DNA of 24,515 nt, from the NCBI GenBank assembly GCA_016928975.1, contig JAFGJR010000163.1, positions 1 through 24,515 on the forward strand, written 5' to 3'. This document shows, piece after piece, positions 1-8,004 of this stretch. The notes under the pieces are model-generated. The model was given only the letters and a program-made list of their open reading frames with translations. It made no database searches and was not told where the DNA came from. The position numbers and the translations under genes were made by a program. The stretch is from Sedimentisphaerales bacterium (lineage in GTDB: Bacteria > Planctomycetota > Phycisphaerae > Sedimentisphaerales > SG8-4). Numbering within the stretch: the first letter of the stretch is position 1; each line of letters begins with the position of its first letter.

Positions 1-189
1 CAACGACGGCTGACAGCGGCTTTGGCGGAGCTCCCTTGTGAGCAGAGGGAGGCAGTCCTGCTCCACCTGCAAGCGGGCCTGAAGTTCCGCGAGATCGCCC
101 GCGTGCAGGGCGTGACCGCCAAGACGGCGTGGAGCCGGTACCGGTACGGATTGGACAGACTGCGGTTTATGCTGAATGGCCAAGCGTGA
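1..189 (+). CDS. RNA polymerase ECF-type sigma factor, C-terminal end (5' truncated by window)
   Basis: The frame is open from base 1 to the TGA at 187-189. The 62 visible residues look like sigma-70 region 4: LPCEQREAVLLHLQAGLKFR, then a helix-turn-helix (EIARVQGVTAKTAWSRYRYG) and a basic tail. Region 4 binds the -35 promoter element. The motif 'LP..QREA..L' followed by 'F.EIA...G....T..SR..Y....LR' is typical of ECF (group 4) sigma factors. The next gene starts 2 bases after the stop and encodes a membrane-anchored protein, the usual layout for an ECF sigma and its co-transcribed partner. Sigma-2 and the N-terminus lie outside the window, so the ECF subgroup cannot be decided. The family call is fairly firm; the target regulon is unknown. 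Confidence 0.75.
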   Translation, partial: QRRLTAALAELPCEQREAVLLHLQAGLKFREIARVQGVTAKTAWSRYRYGLDRLRFMLNGQA

Positions 190-191
190 CT

Positions 192-1436
192 ATGAAATCT
201 ACAAGAGACGTCCGCAAACTCGTACGGAACCTGCGTCATCCGGCTGACGCCCGGACGCATGACAGAATCGTCGGCCACCTGCTCGACGTGTTGAAACGAG
301 CCAAGCCACAGATGGTTACTGATGTCGAGCGGCTGACTACAAGGAGAATCATCATGAGAAGTCCGATTGTGAAACTGGCGGTGGCCGCCGGCCTCGTTCT
401 GGCCGTGGTGTTGCCAACCACCCTGCTCATCAAATCAACGCCCATTGCGTCGGCTGCCGTGATCCTCCAACAAGCCGCCGAGGCCATGGAGAGCCTGAAA
501 TCCTTCCACATCCAGGTCGAGATGCGCACCCTGCCCGGCGACAACTTCGCCGTCATCGGCCTGGACTGCGACTTCGTGCAGATCGACCTCTGGAAGCAAC
601 TCACCGACGACGAATGGGGCAAATGGCGTCTGGAAGAGCCGGGCCGCATCGTCGTCATGGACGGCCAACGCTCCATCATGCTCATGAAACCCAATCACAT
701 CGTCGAATCCGTGGACCGCAGCCCCGACCGATACTGGCGAGAGAGTCTCGTCGAGGCGGGCGCTGTGATGGCCCGAGAGGCCAAGGAAGCCGCCGAGCAT
801 CCGGCGGACTTCACCTCCTATCACGAACGAGGCGACGATGGCCGTGACATGATCGTCGTGACCGTGGAGACAAAGGCAAGAGTGCCGGAGGGAGACTATC
901 TCCACAACCAGTACGTCCAAGACTCCGACCACCTCAAGATCTACCGCTTCGACGCCGAAACGAAACTCCTGAAGGATCACGAGATCTACGTTCACTCCGA
1001 TGGACAAGACGTCCTGGTCTACCGATTGACCAAGGCGGAGTACAACATCGATCTGGATCCCGCTCTGTTCCATCTGGAGCCGCCGCGGGACGCGATCCGT
1101 TTCAAACCGCTGGACATTCTGCCGGACAACAAGAAATACGAGGACATGACGCCCAAGGAGGCTGCGACCGCCTTCTTCACGGCCTTCGCCAATGAGGACT
1201 GGGATGAAGTCCTGAAGTACCTGGGGCGCACGGCGGTCTCGTCGTCCTTCAAAGACCGTCTCGGCGGACTGACGATCCTCGAAATCGGCAAGCCCTTCCA
1301 GTCGCCGGGCTACACGAACAAGGGCTGGTTCATACCCTACAAGATCCGGCTCAGATCGGGGGACATCTGGGAACACAACCTGGCCTTCCGCAAGGACAAT
1401 CCCGCCAACCGCTTTGAGCTTGACGGCGGCCTGTAG
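192..1436 (+). CDS. Single-pass membrane protein with LolA/LolB-like extracytoplasmic domain, ECF sigma partner
   Basis: 414 residues from the ATG at 192, two bases after the sigma stop, so probably translationally coupled. Residues 1-55 are a charged cytoplasmic segment with no zinc-binding Cys/His cluster, so it is not a classical zinc anti-sigma factor. Residues about 57-80 are a hydrophobic membrane anchor. Residues about 90-345 carry alternating beta-type sequence reminiscent of outer-membrane-lipoprotein-sorting (LolA-like) domains. The last ~70 residues (from 'MTPKEAATAFFTAFANEDWDEVL') resemble a small NTF2/DUF4878-like fold. A strong internal AAGGAG precedes an in-frame ATG at 354, which would give a shorter protein beginning at the anchor. 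I keep 192 because planctomycete relatives commonly have this cytoplasmic head, but 354 is a real alternative. A role in envelope sensing or anti-sigma control is inferred from position only. Confidence 0.65.
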   Translation: MKSTRDVRKLVRNLRHPADARTHDRIVGHLLDVLKRAKPQMVTDVERLTTRRIIMRSPIVKLAVAAGLVLAVVLPTTLLIKSTPIASAAVILQQAAEAMESLKSFHIQVEMRTLPGDNFAVIGLDCDFVQIDLWKQLTDDEWGKWRLEEPGRIVVMDGQRSIMLMKPNHIVESVDRSPDRYWRESLVEAGAVMAREAKEAAEHPADFTSYHERGDDGRDMIVVTVETKARVPEGDYLHNQYVQDSDHLKIYRFDAETKLLKDHEIYVHSDGQDVLVYRLTKAEYNIDLDPALFHLEPPRDAIRFKPLDILPDNKKYEDMTPKEAATAFFTAFANEDWDEVLKYLGRTAVSSSFKDRLGGLTILEIGKPFQSPGYTNKGWFIPYKIRLRSGDIWEHNLAFRKDNPANRFELDGGL

Positions 1437-1468
1437 CCGATATTCTCACGGACAATCGAGTGCCGCAC

Positions 1469-1495
1469 AGGGCCAGGCTCCAGGAGCCCGGCCCT
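1469..1495 (+). terminator. Strong GC hairpin after the sigma/LolA-like pair
   Basis: AGGGCC-a-GGCTC / loop CAG / GAGCC-c-GGCCCT forms a stem of 11 base pairs with one A-C mismatch and a 3-base loop, 33 bases after the stop of the upstream gene. There is no T-tract behind it, so it is not a textbook Rho-independent terminator. It could be a processing or attenuation hairpin ahead of the downstream lipoprotein gene. Confidence 0.35.
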
Positions 1496-1595
1496 CCCAT
1501 GCGCAGGCGAAATTCCTTTGCCAAAGCTCCGTTTCCGTCTATAACATGCTCCGGCAGGAGAGTGGTTGGAACCATGTACTGCAAGGAGCCTGGTC

Positions 1596-3428
1596 ATGTT
1601 GGCACGCGCATTCATCCTGTTGTCCGCGGCCTGTCTGATCGTCGCGGGCGGCTGTGCAACCCAAGGCAACGGATTGCCGGGCAGAGGGGTCGTCTCCGGG
1701 GAACTGAAGCAGTGGCACGCCGTGACGCTCACCTTTGCCGGGCCGCAGACGAGCGAGACCGGTGAGCCGAACCCGTTCACAGACTACCGGCTGACGGTGA
1801 CCTTCTCACGGGAGGAGCCATCGAACGCCGGCAGTGAGCGGTTCATTGTGCCGGGCTACTATGCGGCCGACGGCGACGCCGGCCAGACCAGCGCGGCAGC
1901 CGGGGACAGATGGCAGGCGCACTTCCTGCCCCCGGAGCCCGGCCGGTGGAAATACGTCGTCTCTTTCCGAACAGGCAAGGATATTGCCATCGACCCATGT
2001 ACGGCAGGAGAACCGGTTGCCTTCGATGGAGCCAGAGGGGCTTTCGAGGTCGGTCCCACGGACAAGACCGGGCCGGACTTCCGCGCCCAGGGCCTGCTTC
2101 GCTACATCGGGCAGCGATACCTCCAGTTCGCCCACACGCGCACGTACTTCATCAAGGCCGGAGCCGACAGCCCGGAGAACTTCCTGGCCTACGCGGACTT
2201 CGACGAGACCTTCGATGCCGGCGAGCTGAAACGCGAGGGCGAGGCGACCGGCGAGAAATTCATCCATCATTATCAGCCGCACGTGCAGGATTGGCAAAGC
2301 GGCGATCCCACATGGAAGGACGGCAAGGGCAAAGGCATCATCGGCGCGCTGAATTACCTCGCTTCCAAGGGCATGAACAGCGTCTACTTTCTCACCTACA
2401 ACGTGGACGGCGGTGACGGCAAAGACGTCTGGCCCTGGACCGATCCCAACGACAAGCTCCACTTCGATTGCAGCAAGTTGGCCCAGTGGGAGATCGTCTT
2501 CTCGCACATGGACAAGCTCGGCCTGATGCTCCACGTCGTCACCCAGGAGACCGAAAACGACCAGGGCCTCGATAACGGCGATCTGGGTCGCCTGCGGAAG
2601 CTCTACTACCGCGAGCTGATCGCCCGTTTTGCACACCACCCTGCGCTCGTCTGGAACCTCGGTGAGGAGAACTCCAACACCGACGCCCAGCGAAAGGCGT
2701 TCGCCACGTACATCCGCGACCTGGACCCCTATGATCACCCGATCATCTGTCACACGTTCCCCGGGCAATATGACGCGGCCTACAAGCCTTTGCTGGGGTA
2801 CGCGGACTTCGAAGGCCCGTCCCTGCAAACGAACGATACGCACAATCAGACGATCAAGTGGATCGATTCGTCCACCGCCGCCGGGCGACCATGGTTCGTC
2901 TGTCTGGATGAAATCGGCCCGTCTCACATCGGGGTGAAGCCCGACAACGACGACTACTGGCATGATGACGTGCGAAAGGAGCATCTGTGGGCCAACTTGA
3001 TGGCTGGCGGGGCCGGCGTCGAGTGGTATTTCGGCTATCGCTTCGCTCACAACGATCTGAATTGTGAGAGCTGGCACAGCCGCGATCACATGTGGGACCT
3101 GACGCGATACGCCCTGGAGTTCTTCCAGGACTACCTGCAGTTCCCCCGCATGCGCCACCACGATGAGCTGACATCAGCCCCGGACGACTACTGTCTGGCC
3201 AACCCGGGTTTCCTCTACGCGATCTACCTGCCTTCGGGCGGCACGACGGACCTGGACCTTGGCCCGGCGTCCGGGACGTTCCGCATCTTCTGGTTCAATC
3301 CTCGGCAAGGCGGCCCCCTGGAGGGCGGGACTCTGGTATCGGCGACCGGGCCGGGCAAGATCAACATCGGCCAGCCCCCGAGGGATACGGACAAGGACTG
3401 GGTGGCCCTCGTGGACCGAGCCCGGTGA
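1596..3428 (+). CDS. DUF5060-type glycoside hydrolase, lipoprotein
   Basis: 610 residues from the ATG at 1596. AAGGAG lies 8 bases upstream, which favours this start over the TTG at 1566. Residues 1-19 are a lipoprotein signal ending in a lipobox (VAGG) before Cys20, so the enzyme is probably tethered to a membrane. Residues about 36-150 are a beta-sandwich like DUF5060. Residues about 165-520 look like a (beta/alpha)8 barrel. Candidate acid/base and nucleophile glutamates are in NLGEEN (Glu357/358) and CLDEIG (Glu439). Residues about 540-610 resemble the 'putative collagen-binding' all-beta C-terminal domain found behind such barrels. Relatives act on plant or algal polysaccharide side chains (apiosidase-like and related). 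The actual substrate cannot be read from the sequence. It has its own leader, so it is probably independent of the sigma pair. Confidence 0.7.
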   Translation: MLARAFILLSAACLIVAGGCATQGNGLPGRGVVSGELKQWHAVTLTFAGPQTSETGEPNPFTDYRLTVTFSREEPSNAGSERFIVPGYYAADGDAGQTSAAAGDRWQAHFLPPEPGRWKYVVSFRTGKDIAIDPCTAGEPVAFDGARGAFEVGPTDKTGPDFRAQGLLRYIGQRYLQFAHTRTYFIKAGADSPENFLAYADFDETFDAGELKREGEATGEKFIHHYQPHVQDWQSGDPTWKDGKGKGIIGALNYLASKGMNSVYFLTYNVDGGDGKDVWPWTDPNDKLHFDCSKLAQWEIVFSHMDKLGLMLHVVTQETENDQGLDNGDLGRLRKLYYRELIARFAHHPALVWNLGEENSNTDAQRKAFATYIRDLDPYDHPIICHTFPGQYDAAYKPLLGYADFEGPSLQTNDTHNQTIKWIDSSTAAGRPWFVCLDEIGPSHIGVKPDNDDYWHDDVRKEHLWANLMAGGAGVEWYFGYRFAHNDLNCESWHSRDHMWDLTRYALEFFQDYLQFPRMRHHDELTSAPDDYCLANPGFLYAIYLPSGGTTDLDLGPASGTFRIFWFNPRQGGPLEGGTLVSATGPGKINIGQPPRDTDKDWVALVDRAR

Positions 3429-3436
3429 AATGCCTA

Positions 3437-3464
3437 TTGCAAATCATGCCGCCACCCGTATAAT
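3437..3464 (+). promoter_or_regulatory. Sigma-70-type promoter for the TPR/alpha-CTD gene
   Basis: TTGCAA (3437-3442) and a perfect TATAAT (3459-3464) are separated by 16 bases and end 76 bases before the ATG at 3541. It is among the best -35/-10 pairs in the window. Confidence 0.65.
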
Positions 3465-3469
3465 ACGGG
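3455..3469. promoter_or_regulatory. Operator-like palindrome over the -10 box
   Basis: CCCGTAT-A-ATACGGG is a perfect 7-base inverted repeat around a single central base. It covers the whole TATAAT box. A protein bound here would block polymerase. It is too tight (1-base loop) to be a useful RNA hairpin, so a DNA-binding site is the better reading. Confidence 0.4.
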
Positions 3470-3476
3470 CTCGTTG

Positions 3477-3516
3477 TTGCCAGGGGTTTACGGCAATAGA
3501 ACGAGTTTCAGACTCG
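3477..3516 (+). other. 5' leader with two small hairpins
   Basis: Two short stems fall in the presumed untranslated leader: TTGCC/GGCAA (3477-3481 with 3492-3496) and CGAGT/ACTCG (3502-3506 with 3512-3516). Each has only 5 base pairs, so a regulatory role is weakly supported. Confidence 0.2.
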
Positions 3517-3540
3517 CAATACCTATGGGAGACGATATTC

Positions 3541-4851
3541 ATGGAGCAGATGACTGAGGTGGGGGTCGATCTCTTCGGAGATCCATTGCCCTCGATGGAA
3601 CAGTTGCGAACCCTGTCTCACGCCATACACGCCGGCGAGGCGAGCCAGATCAGATTCACGCAACTGGTCGACGAGAACAAGAGCAAGACGTCCGCGCATG
3701 CCTGCCTCGCCACCGGGATCGGCTTGTTCTTGCTTGGCAGGTATCAGGAGGCGATGGAGAAGCTGCGCAAGGGCCAGGACTGCAAGGGGAAGTGCATGTA
3801 CCTGGCGTTCACCTTGCGACGCATGAGGCGGTACGACGAAGCCATCGAGAGCTTCGAGAAAGCGCGGGGGCAGGGCGTCGACGCCTTGAACGTCAGCCTC
3901 GAGAAGGCGGCAACCTATCGGCAGGCCGGCAATATGGAAGCGGCGGCGAAGGAAATCCATGCCTGCGCGAATTTCGAGAACGTCAGTGCCGAGTACCACT
4001 ACCAGTTGGCCCGTCTCCAGGAGGCGCGCGGAGAATATGATGACGCCGTGAGCAACTACCAGACCGCCCTTCAACTGGCCCCGGGGCACCAGCGGGCCCT
4101 GTTCCATCTGGCGTACCGCTATGATCTGTCGGGCCAGGAGGATGCCGCCATCGACACGTATAAACAAGTGCTCTCGTCCTCTCCGGCCTATGTCAGTGCC
4201 CTGCTGAACCTGGCCGTGCTGTACGAAGATCGCGGCGATTTCCCCAAAGCCAGCGCCTGCGTCGACAAGGTCCTGGAGTCCCACCCCAATCACCCGCGGG
4301 CCGTTCTCTTCCGAAAGGACATCGATAGCTCCAAGACCATGTTCTACGACGAGGAGAAGGAGAGAAAGCGGACCCGCAAGAACCAGATCCTGGAGACCCC
4401 GATTTCCGACTTCGAGCTTTCGGTCCGCAGTCGCAACTGCCTGCGGAAGATGAATATCCGCACGATCGGCGATCTGCTGAACATTACGGAGGCCGAATTG
4501 CTCTCCTACAAGAACTTCGGCGAGACCTCGCTCCGCGAGATCAAGTGCATCCTGGACCAGAAGGGGCTGCACCTCGGCATGGCGATCGAGGACAAGCAGT
4601 TCCAGGCGGAGAATCCGCCGGATGCCGAGGTCGTGGAGAACCAGGGCCTGCTGAACAAGCTCGTGGACGATCTGCAACTGTCCGTTCGTTCCCGCAAGTG
4701 CCTGCAGAAGCTGAACATTCGCACGCTCGCGGAGCTGACACGGACTACGGACGCCGAGCTTCTGGGCTGCAAGAATTTCGGGGTGACGAGTCTGAACGAG
4801 ATCAAGAAGACCCTGGCCAATCTGGGTCTGGCCCTTCGAAACCTCGATTAG
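3541..4851 (+). CDS. TPR protein with two RNA polymerase alpha-CTD-like domains
   Basis: 436 residues from the ATG at 3541, with GGGAG about 10 bases upstream. Residues about 50-260 form tandem tetratricopeptide helices, with TPR signatures such as 'EYHYQLARLQEARGEYDDAV' and the Pro-ending 'ALQLAPGH'. A charged linker (about 262-286) leads to two copies of the RpoA C-terminal helix-hairpin-helix domain at about 288-347 (ELSVRSRNCL, TIGDLL, KNFGETSLREIK) and 374-434 (QLSVRSRKCL, TLAELT, KNFGVTSLNEIK). In RpoA this domain binds UP-element DNA and activators. RpoA's own assembly domain is absent, so this is not the polymerase subunit. Such TPR/alpha-CTD proteins are known from planctomycetes, but their function is not established. 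It is followed 17 bases later by the SpoIID-like gene and may head that operon. Confidence 0.85.
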   Translation: MEQMTEVGVDLFGDPLPSMEQLRTLSHAIHAGEASQIRFTQLVDENKSKTSAHACLATGIGLFLLGRYQEAMEKLRKGQDCKGKCMYLAFTLRRMRRYDEAIESFEKARGQGVDALNVSLEKAATYRQAGNMEAAAKEIHACANFENVSAEYHYQLARLQEARGEYDDAVSNYQTALQLAPGHQRALFHLAYRYDLSGQEDAAIDTYKQVLSSSPAYVSALLNLAVLYEDRGDFPKASACVDKVLESHPNHPRAVLFRKDIDSSKTMFYDEEKERKRTRKNQILETPISDFELSVRSRNCLRKMNIRTIGDLLNITEAELLSYKNFGETSLREIKCILDQKGLHLGMAIEDKQFQAENPPDAEVVENQGLLNKLVDDLQLSVRSRKCLQKLNIRTLAELTRTTDAELLGCKNFGVTSLNEIKKTLANLGLALRNLD

Positions 4852-4868
4852 TGGCATCATCCTGCTTG

Positions 4869-6224
4869 ATGGCTCATTGGCTGCGTGACAAGCTGTTGGC
4901 CGTTCGGCCGTTCGTCGGAACAGTGCGAAGGTCACGCTCCTGCTGGCTGTGGCCCTGTTGCATCGGCTTTGCGTGCATGGTTCTGCTCGCGGTGCTCTTT
5001 CACGGCTGTGAGCAGAGGGAGATCGTCCGGCCGACGCCACAGATGGACGCCGGTCCCCAATTCTGGATCCGCGTCCTCCTGGCCTCCAACACCACCGGCG
5101 GCAGCCTGGCCACGACTTCTCGGATCCACGTGCTCCGAGGCGACCAGGGTCCGGCCCCTCAAATGGCGGGAGCCTCACTGCGCCCGATTGAGCAGCCTGC
5201 GGAACTCACCCTGTCCGGCGGCCGGCTCATGCTCGCAGAGACAGCGCTGCCGGGCAGTGACGTCATTCTCAGCCCGGAGCCCCCGCACGTCTTCAACTTC
5301 AATGGCGACGATTACCGTGGCAGGCTCCGGCTCATCGTGGACGCACAGGGACAGGGATTCGATGCGATCAACCTTGTCCCGCTGGAGCCCTATCTGGCCG
5401 GGGTCGTCGGCGAGGAGATGCCGGACTACTGGGAGCCGGAAGCACTGAGAGCCCAGGCGATCGCCGCGAGGACCTACTGCCTGTACACGAGGAATCGCTT
5501 CGGCATCGGGCGCAACTGGGACGTCAGCCGCACCCAGGCGAACCAGGTCTACGGCGGCGTCAAGGCCGAATCCTCGCAGGTCTGGAACGCCGTGAACAGC
5601 ACTGCCGGCCAAGTCCTCGTGATCGCAGGACAGTCGTCGGGACGCCGCGCGGGACTGGATGTCCTGCCTGACACGCTGTTCCCGGCCTACTACAGTTCCA
5701 TCTGCGGCGGCCATACCGCCGACAGCCTGGATGTCTTCGGAGAATCCTTCGCGCCTTTGAAGGGAGTTGACTGCCCTTACTGCAAGGATGTGGCCAAGCT
5801 GGGGCTCTTCTACTGGCCGATGGCCCACTTCGACCGTCTGACGGTGACGCGACAACTGTTGCAGCGGTATCCGAAGCTCGAAGCCCTCGGGGAAATCCAG
5901 GAGATTGACGTCGTCGAGCAACGCGACTACGGCGAGTTCTCCCGGCTGACGAAGCTCAGACTCGTCGGCACCACGGGCAAGACGGACACACTTCGGGGCG
6001 AGGATCTGCGTCTGGCACTCGATCCGACCGGTCGCACGATCCAGAGTGCAGTCTGTACCCTCGTGTCCTGGGGCGACGGCTGGGCTTTCCTGTCAGGCAG
6101 AGGCTGGGGTCACGGCGTCGGCCTGTGCCAGTGCGGCGCCGAGGGCATGGCGAGATCAGGCAGTAATGCCGAGGAAATCCTGCAATACTACTACCCCGGC
6201 TGTGCGATCCTGAGCACTTATTGA
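4869..6224 (+). CDS. SpoIID/LytB-domain peptidoglycan lytic enzyme
   Basis: 451 residues from the ATG at 4869, 17 bases after the previous stop and with no clear Shine-Dalgarno, suggesting coupling. A short basic head is followed by one hydrophobic segment (about 25-47, ending FHGC), either a membrane anchor or an atypical lipoprotein signal. The SpoIID core spans about 165-450: LVPLEPYLAGVVGEEMP contains the conserved catalytic-type Glu183, then RAQAIAARTY, YYSSICGGHT with CPYC, and the C-terminal GRGWGHGVGLCQCGAEGMA signature. SpoIID enzymes are lytic transglycosylases that cut glycan strands lacking stem peptides. Outside spore-formers, SpoIID-domain proteins are thought to act in wall remodelling and division. 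The Cys/His pair of motifs may bind zinc, as in clostridial SpoIID. The stop overlaps the first possible ATG of the next gene (TGATG). Confidence 0.8.
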   Translation: MAHWLRDKLLAVRPFVGTVRRSRSCWLWPCCIGFACMVLLAVLFHGCEQREIVRPTPQMDAGPQFWIRVLLASNTTGGSLATTSRIHVLRGDQGPAPQMAGASLRPIEQPAELTLSGGRLMLAETALPGSDVILSPEPPHVFNFNGDDYRGRLRLIVDAQGQGFDAINLVPLEPYLAGVVGEEMPDYWEPEALRAQAIAARTYCLYTRNRFGIGRNWDVSRTQANQVYGGVKAESSQVWNAVNSTAGQVLVIAGQSSGRRAGLDVLPDTLFPAYYSSICGGHTADSLDVFGESFAPLKGVDCPYCKDVAKLGLFYWPMAHFDRLTVTRQLLQRYPKLEALGEIQEIDVVEQRDYGEFSRLTKLRLVGTTGKTDTLRGEDLRLALDPTGRTIQSAVCTLVSWGDGWAFLSGRGWGHGVGLCQCGAEGMARSGSNAEEILQYYYPGCAILSTY

Positions 6225-6259
6225 TGGGAGTCAGGGCACCGGCCCCGAGTGAATCCGGG

Positions 6260-7408
6260 ATGTCGCAATTCGAGATTGTCAACACCGATCCGCATAGTGC
6301 GGCCCGACGCGGGGTCCTCCATCTGGCACATGGAGCCATCCAGACGCCAGCCTTCATGCCAGTGGGGACCGCTGGAGCCGTCAAGGGGATCCTCCCCAGC
6401 TTGCTGGAAGCGACGTCGACCGAGATCATCCTGGCGAACACCTATCATCTCATGCTCCGGCCGGGCGTCGGTGCGGTCGAGCGCATCGGCGGCCTGCACC
6501 GGCTCATGGGCTGGAATCACCCGATCCTGACCGATAGCGGTGGTTACCAGGTCTTCTCTCTGAGTTCCCTCACCCGGATCGACGACGAGGGCGTGGAATT
6601 CGCCAGCCACATCGACGGGACCCGCGTACACCTGAACGCCGAGATCGCTACCGACATCCAATGCCGGCTCGGCGCCGACATCATCATGTGCTTCGACGAG
6701 TGCACTCCGTTCCCGGTGGACCCGAGCCGGCTGGAGACCGCCGTCAGGAGAACCATCGACTGGGCAAAGCGGTGCAAAGTGGCTCACATCGCAATTACGG
6801 ATCCCGGCAGACACATCGATCTGCAATCGAGACAACTGCTTTTCGGAATCGTCCAGGGGGGGATCAGCCCGGAGCTTCGTCGCCGCTGCGCACAGGCAAT
6901 CGTGGGCGTCGGCTTCGATGGGTACGCCATAGGGGGCCTGAGCGTCGGGGAGGGGCACGAGCACATGGTGCGAACAGTCGAGCTCACCGCTGCCCTGCTG
7001 CCGGAGGAACGCCCGCGGTACCTGATGGGCGTCGGCATGCCGCTGGACATCCTGGCCGCCGTGCAAGCGGGCGTGGACATGTTCGATTGCGTTCTGCCCA
7101 CCCGGAACGGCCGCAACGCATTCGCGTTCACCGAACAGGGCCCGTTACGGCTGCGGAATTCCGTACATGGGGATTCCATGAGGCCCGTGGAGCCAGGTTG
7201 CGACTGTTACGGTTGCCGGCATTTCACGCGCGGGGCCATCAGACACTTCTTCAACAGCGGCGAGATGCTCGGTCCGATCCTGCTGTCGCTGCACAACATA
7301 CGGTTCTACCAACGACTTATGTCCAGCATTCGGGAGCATATCGGGCGAGGTGATTTCGATGTATGGGCGACCGCCGAGATGGAGAAGTACGCATGGACCG
7401 ATAAATGA
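6260..7408 (+). CDS. tgt: Queuine tRNA-ribosyltransferase (tRNA-guanine transglycosylase)
   Basis: 382 residues from the ATG at 6260. It swaps guanine-34 for preQ1 in tRNAs with GUN anticodons, the committed step of queuosine insertion. From this start the N-terminus lines up with the family (FEIVNTD...ARRG.L). The ATG at 6224 overlaps the upstream stop (TGATG) and would add 12 residues of non-family sequence; translation could use it. Motifs seen: TDSGGYQVFSLS (Asp92, general base), FDECTP, QGG, GGLSVGE, and MFDCVLPTR with the nucleophilic Asp276. The structural zinc site CDCYGC (Cys314, 316, 319) with His345 is intact. Length is normal for bacterial Tgt (~375). A tRNA-Asp(GTC), a natural substrate class, lies further along this window. 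The neighbours yajC and secDF repeat the common tgt-yajC-secD-secF order. Confidence 0.97.
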   Translation: MSQFEIVNTDPHSAARRGVLHLAHGAIQTPAFMPVGTAGAVKGILPSLLEATSTEIILANTYHLMLRPGVGAVERIGGLHRLMGWNHPILTDSGGYQVFSLSSLTRIDDEGVEFASHIDGTRVHLNAEIATDIQCRLGADIIMCFDECTPFPVDPSRLETAVRRTIDWAKRCKVAHIAITDPGRHIDLQSRQLLFGIVQGGISPELRRRCAQAIVGVGFDGYAIGGLSVGEGHEHMVRTVELTAALLPEERPRYLMGVGMPLDILAAVQAGVDMFDCVLPTRNGRNAFAFTEQGPLRLRNSVHGDSMRPVEPGCDCYGCRHFTRGAIRHFFNSGEMLGPILLSLHNIRFYQRLMSSIREHIGRGDFDVWATAEMEKYAWTDK

Positions 7409-7452
7409 GTGGCCGCCGGCCCATTCTTTTCACGCGCAAATCCCATTTGAAT

Positions 7453-7479
7453 TTGACATTTCCGCTCTCCTGATATAGG
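7453..7479 (+). promoter_or_regulatory. Possible promoter upstream of yajC
   Basis: A perfect TTGACA (7453-7458) is followed after 15 bases by TATAGG (7474-7479), in the 111-base gap between tgt and yajC. The spacing is short of the optimum, so this may be a weak internal promoter for yajC-secDF. Confidence 0.45.
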
Positions 7480-7519
7480 CTCTTGGGTTTACGGTATGGT
7501 CGTTGGAAAGGAACCCATC

Positions 7520-7945
7520 ATGGATACTATGTGGATATTGGCGCAAACGGAGCCGGGGTCGGCCCCTTCCCGAGTCGGCTCAGAACCCGTGGGCCAGGAC
7601 GGTGCGCAGACCACGACCCAGGCGCCCGACTCGAATATGCCCGCGACAAGCACCCAGAGGCCGCCTTCCCTGTTCTCGCCGCAACTGCTCTTCCTGGTTC
7701 TGCTGTTCGTCGTCATGTACTTCATGCTGTTTCGAGGGCCCCGCAGGCAACAGCAGCAGCAACGCCAGATGGTGGACACGCTCAAGAAGAATGACCGGGT
7801 GCGCACCATCGGCGGAATCGTGGGTACAGTCGTCGAGGTCAGGGAGGACGAGGTCCATCTCAAGGTGGACGAGGCGAACAATACGAAGATCTGGGTCAGC
7901 AAGTCAGCCATTGGCAAGAGTCTCTCAGAGGAAAAGAAGAACTGA
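7520..7945 (+). CDS. yajC: Preprotein translocase accessory subunit YajC
   Basis: 141 residues from the ATG at 7520; AAAGGA about 7 bases upstream supports this start over the codon at 7496. YajC associates with SecDF-YidC at the SecYEG channel in the inner membrane. Residues about 52-72 form the single membrane helix (LLFLVLLFVVMYFMLFRGPR), followed by a Gln-rich stretch. The family core comes next: 'VDTLKKNDRVRTIGGIVGTV' and 'VHLKVDEANNTKIWVSKSAI'. An extra ~45-residue Ser/Thr/Pro/Gln-rich N-terminus precedes the helix, so the protein is longer than the ~110-residue E. coli form. It lies 59 bases upstream of secDF on the same strand. Confidence 0.93.
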   Translation: MDTMWILAQTEPGSAPSRVGSEPVGQDGAQTTTQAPDSNMPATSTQRPPSLFSPQLLFLVLLFVVMYFMLFRGPRRQQQQQRQMVDTLKKNDRVRTIGGIVGTVVEVREDEVHLKVDEANNTKIWVSKSAIGKSLSEEKKN

Positions 7946-8004
7946 CGGCGCGTCGCGGACGGTCTCAGTAACCCGATCTGGAGGCTCACTGAGTAGGAAC
8001 AACT

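Noticed and set aside
4545..4868. Upstream extension of the SpoIID-like frame
   Set aside because: It overlaps the alpha-CTD coding region and has no family similarity; the ATG at 4869 gives a normal N-terminus with membrane segment.
1806..5178. Minus-strand open frames opposite the hydrolase and TPR genes
   Set aside because: Same GC-bias shadow effect; low-complexity Val/Leu/Arg-rich products.
7411..7430. GGCC-GCC-GGCC hairpin followed by ATTCTTTT after tgt
   Set aside because: Only 4 base pairs; too weak to call a terminator.
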